From contig NZ_QJHK01000020.1 of NCBI RefSeq assembly GCF_003202435.1, positions 1 to 64,000 of the forward strand: a stretch of DNA of 64,000 nucleotides, in the 5' to 3' direction. The first letter of the stretch is position 1; every line of letters starts with the position of its first letter. This document shows, piece after piece, positions 47,401 to 54,743 of the stretch. Source of the DNA: Flavobacterium cheongpyeongense. Lineage in GTDB: Bacteria; Bacteroidota; Bacteroidia; Flavobacteriales; Flavobacteriaceae. The notes below the pieces were generated by a model. The model had not been told where the DNA came from and did no database searches. It saw only the letters and a list, made by a program, of their open reading frames with translations. The position numbers and the translations under genes are program-made.

Positions 47401-48547
47401 CATCTGTCCCTATCCAGAGATTTTCATTATCCTTCTCTGATAATGAAAGTATAAAATCACTTGGGAGTGTATTTTTTAATTTTTCATTTTTTGAAATTGT
47501 CGTAAAAGGACTTTTTCTTTCTTCGATTGTATTTACCCCCCCCCTTAGAGTACCAATCCAAACCCGGTTTTTATCATCATTGTATAAAGATGAAATCGCA
47601 TTACTATTGAGTTTTTCTTCATTCAGGTCTGTATTTAATAAAGAAAAATTACCGGTCGCATAATTGTATTTTATGATACCGTTACCATTTGTAGCGATCC
47701 ACAATTCTTTTGATTCCGGCTTGCACATTAAATCTGAAACAGGATACTGAATTTCCTGATTTTTGTAGAGATGCTGTGTCTGATTTATAACGTCGTATTT
47801 TAGTAATCCGTCTTCAGCCCCTATCCAAATATTTGAAAATTTATCATATAAAATACAGCCGCTGCCTAAAACAGCCGGCAGCACTACTGAAAGTTTCCCC
47901 GCTGGAGCATCCATGGTTACGAGCCCAACGCCGGCAACAGTACACCACAATTTACCGGATGGGTCAAAATCAATTTCCTGAACGTGATAATCCCATAGCA
48001 ATTTTCCTTTTGCATAAAGCGGAACCTGAGTAATTTCTTCTTTATTTCCACCATAATAAAGTAAACCTTTACCTGCGGTCGCAAGATAGATTTTAGATTT
48101 GTAATCCCGAATCTGATTGACAACAAAATCTATTTGTTCACTTTTAGAAGTTTTTGCATTGATGTATTTCCTTGTGCTGAACTGATTCGTCAAATAATCA
48201 TAAATACTTATACCGCCTTTAGTTCCAATCCAGATTTCATTTTTAGTCCCGCAAATCGAATTAATCCTGTTATTAACCAACGACTTAAAATCAAAAGGTT
48301 CGTTTCTGAAGTTTAAGAAATTATAGCCATCATACCGGCTGATCCCATCATAAGTCCCAAACCACATTAGACCCCGTTTGTCTTTATAAACAGAGGTTAC
48401 AGCATTATTGGCAAGTCCGTTTTTGATTCCGATGTAACCAATGTTATATTTTTCCTGTCCGTGTTTTGAAATAGCCGTTTTTACAGCCTGTGGTTTCGCT
48501 GTAAAGCAAACTAAAAAAATTAAAAACAAAAGAGCTTTATTTCTCAA
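44453..48547 (-). CDS. Hybrid two-component system (HTCS) sensor-regulator
   Basis: A 1364-residue single-protein signalling system of Bacteroidota PULs. It has a signal peptide (about 1-20) and a periplasmic double propeller of Reg_prop repeats (about 35-690; many WFGTYDG or WIGTxxGG units). A Y_Y_Y domain (about 690-765), a membrane helix (about 775-795) and a histidine kinase with phospho-acceptor His834 in FTNISHEFRSPLTMI follow. The kinase ATPase has NLISNALKFTEK and KGFGIGLYLVKQF, the receiver has Asp1147 in LIISDVVMREMNG, and an AraC domain ends the protein (about 1260-1350). It should sense an oligosaccharide and activate the PUL. A nine-G tract (C9 at 47536-47544) lies in a propeller codon run and keeps frame here. 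Confidence 0.95.
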   Translation of the reverse strand: MRNKALLFLIFLVCFTAKPQAVKTAISKHGQEKYNIGYIGIKNGLANNAVTSVYKDKRGLMWFGTYDGISRYDGYNFLNFRNEPFDFKSLVNNRINSICGTKNEIWIGTKGGISIYDYLTNQFSTRKYINAKTSKSEQIDFVVNQIRDYKSKIYLATAGKGLLYYGGNKEEITQVPLYAKGKLLWDYHVQEIDFDPSGKLWCTVAGVGLVTMDAPAGKLSVVLPAVLGSGCILYDKFSNIWIGAEDGLLKYDVINQTQHLYKNQEIQYPVSDLMCKPESKELWIATNGNGIIKYNYATGNFSLLNTDLNEEKLNSNAISSLYNDDKNRVWIGTLRGGVNTIEERKSPFTTISKNEKLKNTLPSDFILSLSEKDNENLWIGTDGGGVSLWNRNNNTFTNYSYDANNPNSLSNNFVSAIVKDSKGTWFGTYGGGICLLNSQTRSFKKYQLFNPKLNGIQKNIWVLFRSKNNVLWAGSPDDEGLYRYNEATDHFDFVDAGIRGIISMAEDKNGNLWIGNFSKMYQLNLKTMKRKELDVKYPVRSIVLHSDTKMLVGTEGGGLMLFNPQTFKSSFLTQRNKLPNNSVLNIVKDNQETYWCSTYNGIFVYNATNGKIISYYDTDGLQSNQFNYNAALKLSSGEIVFGGIKGFNIINTKITNQKHDFPKLIITSIKVNNKVYEQSGFSAFGIDKLKLPYDESMLNIEFAALEYSLPEKISYAYFLEGWDSQWHYVDNIRNANYSRITEGDYVLKIKSTNAEGIWNTKSISLPVTILPPWYRSGFAYFAYFLLIGLIIYVVDKYQRQQEKLKYEVRLSQDLAKQEKELNEKKLTFFTNISHEFRSPLTMIINPLKEIIYGTDQQIDPAAIEMVYSNSRRLLSLVDQLLLFRKTETETGKLKIGQIDIVELCKEVFSCFVHHAKTKKIDYSFSISEEKVLVYVDREKIETALFNLISNALKFTEKENGAVIVNLRRLENEVVISVIDNGEGVSDADKEKIFNLFYQSNKNVRNNRKGFGIGLYLVKQFITQHHGKVSCRDHENGGSVFEIKLLLGKEHFGDVEIREDLSDRTLFLEEALEDTAMPENVLQTVEEPENVKDLIKDAKSILVVDDNVQIRNYLKKILTPKYHITLAENAEAALIIIKKVMPDLIISDVVMREMNGVAFCRHIKTDDELKHIPVILLTAGTSEDVKLKGAEVGADDYITKPFDNDYLLARISGIFARRDSEQHYLLNSVTKKTASLKLSDEDKKLIDKIVDIIDANLDVENFNVNDLSEHLGMSYSLVYKKIKKITGKSVSEFTRNVRLRKVATLLITTDLQISEAAAIAGFGDIKYFRKHFQQFYNLNPSEFRKKYLNVKDNKYILNESFWKSS

Positions 48548-48596
48548 AATATTAGGGTATTTAAAGCTAAATATAGCATGTTTTATAATAACGAAT

Positions 48597-48660
48597 GCAT
48601 CCTGAACGGAGTCGAAGGCTATTTATCTTTAAAGAGCTTCGGCTCTGTTCAGCCGGACAC
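48597..48660. repeat. REP-like imperfect palindrome
   Basis: CTGAACGGAGTCGAAG (48602-48617) pairs with CTTCGGCTCTGTTCAG (48637-48652), 14 of 16 bases, around an AT-rich loop, and is followed by T9. GC-rich palindromes in AT-rich intergenic DNA are typical of dispersed REP/BIME-like units. It lies between the HTCS start and the GH2 terminator. Confidence 0.7.
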
Positions 48661-48718
48661 TTTTTTTTTAAAATTACACCCACCAAATTAAATATATTTT
48701 TAAAAACTAAAAAAATCA

Positions 48719-48747
48719 GAAAACCTATGAACAACTCATAGGTTTTC
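48719..48747. terminator. Terminator after the distal GH2 beta-galactosidase gene
   Basis: A perfect 12-bp stem GAAAACCTATGA/TCATAGGTTTTC with a 5-nt loop is followed on the minus strand by a T-run (complement of AAAAAT). It lies 32 bp past the stop codon. Confidence 0.85.
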
Positions 48748-48778
48748 TTTATACACAAACATAAACAAAAACGTCAAA

Positions 48779-51700
48779 TTAATTGATTAATGAAATGATA
48801 TAAGAATAACTGTATTGCTTATCCAGTAATCGGTATGGATCGTGTGGCAGTCGTCCCCAGCTATCATCGCCCCCCAAACCTCTTTGCTTGTAATCTAAAT
48901 GCAGGTAAACTGCTTCTTTTGAGTCCAGATCCAAATCTGAAGGATGGCGCTGAGCTTTTGTTTTTCCGGGATCCAAATCTTCTGTTGGAATATTCAGTGC
49001 ACTAAAACCAAGTGTCTGCAATCCTTCAATTTTTATTCCCTGTCCCTTATTATTTTTTAAAGTCAGCCAGCGAACATCTGTTTTATATCCAGCTTCCTGA
49101 GGACGAATATAATTTCTTGTATACTGATTGACTACTTTATCTGCATATTCTCCAAGAAACGAAGCTGAATTTCTGTCCGAATAATTTTCCCATGGTCCTC
49201 TTCCATAATAATCCAGATGATCAAAGGCTCCATTTAGTTTTAGACGCATTCCAAAACGCGGCAATTCAGGCAAATCTTTTCCAGCCATATCAATAGCAGC
49301 AGTTACTTTTATTGAACCATTATTCTGAATCAGATAATTTACGGTGTAAGGGGCATCTGCCTGTGCTAATTTATAAGTCACTTTTACAGACAAACCTTCT
49401 GCCGTATTTTTATCCAGATTGACACTCACAACTGTCGGATTTTTAGATGCTTCTTTCCAAATCTCTAATTTATGCTGCATACCGCTTCCAAAATCATTAT
49501 CTGTTGGCGCGCGCCAGAAATAAGGTTTCGGGAAATTAGTAATAATAACGTTTTCAACTTCTTTGAGATTGTATTTCAGAATTTCACCTTTTTGCAAATC
49601 AAATTCTCCCGTACTACTTTCTGATTCAAAAAAAAGCACATTGTTTTTAACGGAATGTTTTAGTATTGCTTTATTTTGTGCAATAGCCTTATTTGCAAAA
49701 TAATCCCCTTTTCCCACTTTAAATTGCTCTCTGGCAAATTCATGGCCTTTGGCAACCAAAGGTTCATCTTCTTTTGAAACCGCAAAAACATTTAAGAAAT
49801 ATTCAGCATTGTTGTCTGTAATACCAAAATCTAAAACTGTTTTTTTAGTTTCGCCCGGATTAGCACTTAAATTAAATGCTCCGGTTTTTGTTATGGCTCC
49901 GTCTTTAACCAGCTGCCATTTAAAAGTATAATTTGACAGGTTTATAAAATTAAAAAGATTGGTAACCGCTAGTTCATTTTCATTATTAAATTGAAAATGA
50001 ATATTTTGGTACACTTTTTTGACCTCTAAAAAGCCCGGGTGAGGGATTCGATCTGCACTGACCAAACCATTGGCGCAAAAATTTTCATCGTTATGCAAAT
50101 TGGCACCGCCCAGATCGCCTCCGTACGCCCAAAAAACCTTTCCTTTTTCTGTTTTTGATTTTATTCCCTGATCTACCCAATCCCAGATAAAACCTCCCTG
50201 CATGCGTTTACTGCTATTGATAATGTCCCAGTATTCCTGAAAATTACCACTGCTGTTTCCCATTGCATGTGAATATTCACACATAATATAAGGACGGGTT
50301 TTATCTGATTCTGCATAATTTTTCATGCTTTTGATTCCAGGATACATGGGTGCCACAATATCTGTATTTCTGTTTTCCCCTGCCTGTTCAAACTGCACCG
50401 GACGAGTGGAGTCTGTTTGTTTTAACCAATCGTAAGCATCATAAAAAACAGGTCCGTTTCCGCACTCATTCCCTAAAGACCATACAATGATTGATGGATG
50501 ATTTTTGTCTGTTTCAAACATTCTTTTTATTCGGTCCAGATGCGCCGGCACCCATTCCGGCAAATAAGCAGGATGTTTTGTTTTATCAAAGTTGCTTTGC
50601 CACTCTGCTCCCATTCCGTGTGTTTCAATATTCGCTTCATCGACTACATAAAAACCGTATTCATCACATAAATCATAAATATGGGGATCATGTGGGTAAT
50701 GGCTCATCCTGATCGCATTGATATTGTGTTCTTTCATTAGCTGAAGGTCTTTCAGCGTAGTTTTTTCATTCGGAACATGCCCTGACACCTCATCATGTTC
50801 GTGAATATTGACTCCTTTTACCATCACCACTTTGCCGTTTACCAATAGTCGTGCATCTTTGATCTCTACTTTTCTGAAGCCTGTTTTTTTAGAAATAATT
50901 TCAAGGATTTTTCCTTTATCATCCAATAATGTAATGGTGTACCTGTACAGATTTGGCGTTTCGGCATTCCATTGTTTTACATTTTGAATTGTTGTTGCAA
51001 AACTGATTTTTTGCTCTTTTGGGTTTAACTTTTTACTTTCAGCATAAACTGTATTTCCTTCTTTGTCAAATAATTCTGCTTTTACAGACGGGTTTTTGAT
51101 TTTATTCTTTTCGAAATATTTTAAAGTCACATCCAGATTGAAAACGCCGTTTTTATATTGATCGTCTAATTCGCTTTTTACAAAATAATCCCAAACAGTC
51201 GTTTTTGGCATTGCCTGGAGGTAAACATCACGCTCAATACCAGTCAGCCTCCAGAAATCCTGATCTTCTAAATAACTACCGTCGTGCCAGCGAAAAACCT
51301 GAACGGCAATTAAGTTCTCTCCTTTCTTTAAAAAAGGAGTAATATTAAACTCGGCCGGAGTTTTGGATGCTTTGGTCATACCGACTTCTTTTCCGTTCAG
51401 AAATACTCTTGCATAACCTGAAATAGAACCAAAATGAAGGATTATTTCTTTATCATTCCACGAATCGGCTACCGTAAAAGTGCGTCTGTAACTCCCTACC
51501 GGATTATAATCTCCACCGATAAAAGGTGGGTTTTTAGGAAAAGGATACACAATATTGGTATAAATAGGAATGTCGTAGCCCTGCAATTCCCAATTCGAAG
51601 GAACCTGAATGTTTTTCCAGTCTGCATCATTAAAGTTTGTTGTATAAAAATCGGCTGGTCTTTGAGACGGATTTTGAACAATATTGAATTTCCAGCTTCC

Positions 51701-51895
51701 GTTCAGACTCTGATATAATGCTGATTTTAGAGGATTGTTCGCTTTTAGCTCAGCTTCATTACTGAATAAAAGAAAAGAAGTTCTTCCCGCTTCTTTTCCC
51801 CGATCAACTATTTGTGGGTTTTCCCATTCATTATGCTGCGCGTGATTATTTTGCAGACTCAGAAATAAAGCAAGTGCTAATACAATTTTTTTCAT
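48779..51895 (-). CDS. GH2 beta-galactosidase of the LacZ type, secreted
   Basis: A 1038-residue enzyme with the full LacZ domain set after a signal peptide (about 1-19, NHAQ). The jelly roll has VPSNWELQGYDIPIYTNIVY, then two Ig-like domains flank the barrel. The acid/base is Glu477 in VWSLGNECGNG and the nucleophile Glu540 in IMCEYSHAMGNSSG. The large C-terminal Bgal_small_N domain (about 770-1035) has LPRFGMRLKLN and YGRGPWENYSDR. It hydrolyses terminal beta-galactose with retention. It is a separate minus-strand unit with its own terminator and a candidate HTCS operator 106-150 bp upstream that matches the one at susC, so it probably belongs to the same regulon. Confidence 0.94.
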   Translation of the reverse strand: MKKIVLALALFLSLQNNHAQHNEWENPQIVDRGKEAGRTSFLLFSNEAELKANNPLKSALYQSLNGSWKFNIVQNPSQRPADFYTTNFNDADWKNIQVPSNWELQGYDIPIYTNIVYPFPKNPPFIGGDYNPVGSYRRTFTVADSWNDKEIILHFGSISGYARVFLNGKEVGMTKASKTPAEFNITPFLKKGENLIAVQVFRWHDGSYLEDQDFWRLTGIERDVYLQAMPKTTVWDYFVKSELDDQYKNGVFNLDVTLKYFEKNKIKNPSVKAELFDKEGNTVYAESKKLNPKEQKISFATTIQNVKQWNAETPNLYRYTITLLDDKGKILEIISKKTGFRKVEIKDARLLVNGKVVMVKGVNIHEHDEVSGHVPNEKTTLKDLQLMKEHNINAIRMSHYPHDPHIYDLCDEYGFYVVDEANIETHGMGAEWQSNFDKTKHPAYLPEWVPAHLDRIKRMFETDKNHPSIIVWSLGNECGNGPVFYDAYDWLKQTDSTRPVQFEQAGENRNTDIVAPMYPGIKSMKNYAESDKTRPYIMCEYSHAMGNSSGNFQEYWDIINSSKRMQGGFIWDWVDQGIKSKTEKGKVFWAYGGDLGGANLHNDENFCANGLVSADRIPHPGFLEVKKVYQNIHFQFNNENELAVTNLFNFINLSNYTFKWQLVKDGAITKTGAFNLSANPGETKKTVLDFGITDNNAEYFLNVFAVSKEDEPLVAKGHEFAREQFKVGKGDYFANKAIAQNKAILKHSVKNNVLFFESESSTGEFDLQKGEILKYNLKEVENVIITNFPKPYFWRAPTDNDFGSGMQHKLEIWKEASKNPTVVSVNLDKNTAEGLSVKVTYKLAQADAPYTVNYLIQNNGSIKVTAAIDMAGKDLPELPRFGMRLKLNGAFDHLDYYGRGPWENYSDRNSASFLGEYADKVVNQYTRNYIRPQEAGYKTDVRWLTLKNNKGQGIKIEGLQTLGFSALNIPTEDLDPGKTKAQRHPSDLDLDSKEAVYLHLDYKQRGLGGDDSWGRLPHDPYRLLDKQYSYSYIISLIN

Positions 51896-52000
51896 TTATA
51901 AAATCAGTTTTTTTAAGTTTATCGCTTCAGATTCTGTTTTAAATTAGTTCACTCCAGAAACAAAAAGCAGGTTCACAAATTTAAATATCACCACATATTG

Positions 52001-52045
52001 CAGGAGGGACAATACAATAAAATGAAAGGGGTATATCAATATAAT
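52001..52045 (-). promoter_or_regulatory. Candidate HTCS operator upstream of the distal GH2 gene
   Basis: On the minus strand TGATATACCCC (52028-52038) and GTATTGTCCCTCC (52003-52015) repeat the susC arrangement with the CCC cores 22 bp apart. About 29 of 41 positions agree with the susC site by eye, far above the AT-rich background. The remaining sequence up to the tRNA at 52384 is AT-rich and shows no gene. Confidence 0.55.
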
Positions 52046-52383
52046 GATGTGTCTACAGCTGTAATATATGACATTTCCTTTAATTTGATAGTTGGCATTA
52101 AAAAAACAATTGAAAACAAAAAAAGAAAATTCTTTCAAAATAAGAATTTCTAAAATAATTTTAAAATTGATCAAAAATTATCATTTAATTAAAAACTTCA
52201 TTAATTTTTGTTATCCAAAAAACAACCTATTATTAATCAAACAAATACATTTTAAAAATCTAATCCATTTTAGATTGATTATTTCTAAACCTGACATCCC
52301 TAAAATAATTAAACCGTTTTTTTGAAAAAAATATTTGATCTATTTTAAAATTAATTGCATTTTTGCACCCGAATTATATAGCA

Positions 52384-52455
52384 GGCCCGTTCGTCTATCG
52401 GTTAGGACGCATGGTTTTCATCCATGTAAGAGCGGTTCGATTCCGCTACGGGCTA
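52384..52455 (+). tRNA. tRNA-Glu (anticodon TTC)
   Basis: A complete cloverleaf: acceptor GGCCCGT with ACGGGCT (G1-T72 wobble), D-arm, anticodon arm CATGG/CCATG with loop TTTTCAT giving anticodon TTC, T-arm AGCGG TTCGATT CCGCT, discriminator A. CCA is not encoded. A terminator follows directly. It stands immediately before the injection-system region, a typical place for an island edge. Confidence 0.95.
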
Positions 52456-52464
52456 CTTACTACA

Positions 52465-52498
52465 GGAAACACAATATCTAGTGTTTCCTTTTTTTTTT
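52465..52498 (+). terminator. Terminator after tRNA-Glu
   Basis: An 8-bp stem GGAAACAC/GTGTTTCC with an 8-nt loop is followed by T10. Confidence 0.9.
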
Positions 52499-52594
52499 AA
52501 AATTTCTGTAACATAAGTCTTCGCCATTATTAGAAATTAGAAAAGCATATTTATGCATTTTATAGCTCTTTTCTAATAGCCGAAATTGATTTAA

Positions 52595-52770
52595 ACACAT
52601 TGATGTAATTCGTTTTTTGATGATAATTTTTCGTCATTTTCGAATAATTTTTCGATAGAAAATGGTATCTGGAGCAGAAAAATTATCATTGAAAACAGTT
52701 CTTGGTACATTTTTCATCCTATTTCTATAAAAAAAAAGACTGAACTGACGTTTTTGAATCATTACACCCA
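52595..52770 (+). repeat. 176-bp dispersed intergenic repeat, copy B
   Basis: This is the counterpart of the repeat at 29867-30042, in opposite genomic orientation and pointing towards the injection-system genes. On its minus strand a frame contains KRQF, then RTVFN and PDTI; the same residues occur in a frame of copy A with frame-preserving length differences. It may therefore be a decayed coding fragment rather than a regulatory RNA. Confidence 0.75.
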
Positions 52771-53279
52771 TCGGGTTATTACTATTATTTTTTATAATTA
52801 AATTAAATAACAAATTCCCGGCAATATGCTTTGGGACAGCCCGAGAAATGCCAATACTCAATTTAAATACAATAGCAAAGAAGGATTATAGCGCTGTAAA
52901 TTTTACGACAATTCAAGGGTTATACTTATTAGGGCTGTAATAATATCGTGTTTCATTTTACAACAAGTTTGTTTCACATTATAACTTGCATCACATTTTT
53001 TATATTTTTTATAAGTAAAATTATTACAACAATATACCTTTATCTGAAATTTATACTACAAATTTAAATCCAAAAACACCCAATTATTTTACATGACTGT
53101 CTGGTTAACAACCTGACATGAAACTCATTTATGTCATTTTTTGACTTTATGTATAGGAAGTTAAGAGTTAATAATCCGGACATAAATATTATGTACCCCC
53201 TAACAAGATTAAATAAATAAAAAAATAGGGTTTTACAAAAACGCTATTTAAATAATGACAACTATAAAACTTTATTAAG
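52771..53279. other. Long upstream region of the injection-system operon
   Basis: About 500 bp with no credible gene. It holds an inverted repeat TGACAT/ATGTCA at 53114-53136 and an imperfect palindrome around ACATAAATATTATGT at about 53180-53194, both possible regulator sites. No clear TAnnTTTG promoter is visible. The length suggests complex control or a long leader. Confidence 0.4.
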
Positions 53280-53882
53280 ATGATTTTTGAAGTAATTCAG
53301 ATAATTACGGAACAAGTAAACAACTATCTCGACGAAATTGGGCTGGATAAATCTGTTGTTGCAGAAAACATTGCCTTTTTAGAGTCCCAAAATGAAGATA
53401 TAGCTACAGCCTTAAAAGATAGTGTAGCACTTACACTAATAAATTTAGATGAAGAATCGACTTTAAAAAACTTCCCAAATCATGCTATTGAAAATGCGAA
53501 AACAATTTATAAAAACAGTATCATTAATTTAAATCTGTATTTACTTTTTAGCGCTAACAGAGATAAATACCTCAATTCACTTAATGATATTTCAAAAATC
53601 ATAACATTTTTTCAGGGAAAGCGACTTTTTACTCAAGCTAACACGATTTATAACAGAAACAATATTGCCATGAGCAATGTAGACAACTTTAGATTTACTA
53701 TTGAACTTTATACCCCCACTTTTGAAGAGTTAAACTACATCTGGGGAACATTAGGAGGCAAACAACTTCCATCAGCTTTATACAAAGTAAGCATGATACA
53801 AATCGAGCGCGATATTACACAAAACGAAGGACAGCTTATCAGCAAAGTAAAAGGTGTAACCAAAACAAAAGAGCCATCATGA
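53280..53882 (+). CDS. DUF4255 (Pvc16/Afp16-like) tube-cap protein of a contractile injection system
   Basis: A 200-residue protein matching the DUF4255 N-terminal family: MIFEVIQIITEQVNNYLDEI at the start, a central NLYLLFSANRDKYLNSLNDI segment and FTIELYTPTFEELNYIWGTLGG near 140-165, then YKVSMIQIERD. In Afp, PVC and AlgoCIS particles the gene-16 protein caps the tube and sheath end and fixes length. It opens the operon, and its stop overlaps the next start (ATGA), so translation is coupled. No unusual features are seen. Confidence 0.85.
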   Translation: MIFEVIQIITEQVNNYLDEIGLDKSVVAENIAFLESQNEDIATALKDSVALTLINLDEESTLKNFPNHAIENAKTIYKNSIINLNLYLLFSANRDKYLNSLNDISKIITFFQGKRLFTQANTIYNRNNIAMSNVDNFRFTIELYTPTFEELNYIWGTLGGKQLPSALYKVSMIQIERDITQNEGQLISKVKGVTKTKEPS

Positions 53883-54721
53883 GTTTTAATCTTACATACG
53901 GATTATTATTTGAAGTAACACTTTATCACAATTATTTCCTTAATAGTGGTGAAGACACCTATGAAGGCATGTCGGATGCAAATAAGAAAAAAATGCTGCA
54001 AAAATTCGACAGCGATTCATTTGCAACTCTAACACCAACTGTAGAAACCAACACACGGTTAAGAAATTACAAAATGGTGTTCAAGCCAACCAGAACGGGA
54101 TTTCGGATATACATTAAAGTAAAGGAAGATGATGAAATTGATCCGTTTATAAGTGTTCCTGCTGATTTGAAACTAGACTTTATAATTTCCATCAACGATT
54201 ATCAGTTTGAGAATTACACCAATCTTGAATTTGTCCTAAAGCAAATGTTTTTATTCAGCAACACGAAGCCTGAAACTGAGCCGGTAACGTTTAAATACAT
54301 CCCAAATTTTAATGATAATGTCCTGATTTCAAATAATTATTTAATATCCGAAAAAACAACAGCTATTTTCTTGTCTGAACTTCATACACAGGAAAGACAA
54401 GATGTTTTTGGAATCATCTCGTTGACAATGAAAGGCGATAATAATCCTAAAGACATTATAGATGTTGCAGGTAAAATGCTAAGTCCGAATTTTAAGATTC
54501 ATTTTGATAATAGAAAAACGCTTTGGAAATACATCGACAGGAAAGCAATAACCGAAATCACAACCAAAACCCCAAAACCTCTAACCTACTCTGGTTTTGT
54601 TGAACTTGACCCTGTCAATGATTTTATGCCCTCGCAATCCATAAACAGTACATACCCAAATCCATCTGTAAAAGCAATAACAAAAATTAATAGTGATTAC
54701 TATTCGGAAATATTCATTTAA
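53879..54721 (+). CDS. Injection-system-associated protein of unknown family
   Basis: A 280-residue protein I do not recognise. No signal peptide or membrane segment is visible. It looks like a mixed beta-rich domain (FEVTLYHNYFLNSG, KPTRTGFRIYIKV) with a C-terminal part containing NPKDIIDVAGKML. It overlaps the DUF4255 gene by 4 bp and is followed 22 bp later by the sheath gene, so it must function with the particle. A second cap or sheath-terminator protein is the most natural guess, since Bacteroidota systems can have more than one gene-16-like component. A regulatory or chaperone role is possible. Confidence 0.7.
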   Translation: MSFNLTYGLLFEVTLYHNYFLNSGEDTYEGMSDANKKKMLQKFDSDSFATLTPTVETNTRLRNYKMVFKPTRTGFRIYIKVKEDDEIDPFISVPADLKLDFIISINDYQFENYTNLEFVLKQMFLFSNTKPETEPVTFKYIPNFNDNVLISNNYLISEKTTAIFLSELHTQERQDVFGIISLTMKGDNNPKDIIDVAGKMLSPNFKIHFDNRKTLWKYIDRKAITEITTKTPKPLTYSGFVELDPVNDFMPSQSINSTYPNPSVKAITKINSDYYSEIFI

Positions 54722-54743
54722 ATAATTAAAAAACAAATCAATT

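Noticed and set aside
52634..52861. 75-residue minus-strand open frame upstream of the injection system
   Set aside because: It has low-complexity AT-rich composition and no recognisable domain. It covers the dispersed repeat; a decayed coding origin is noted in the findings but no gene is called.
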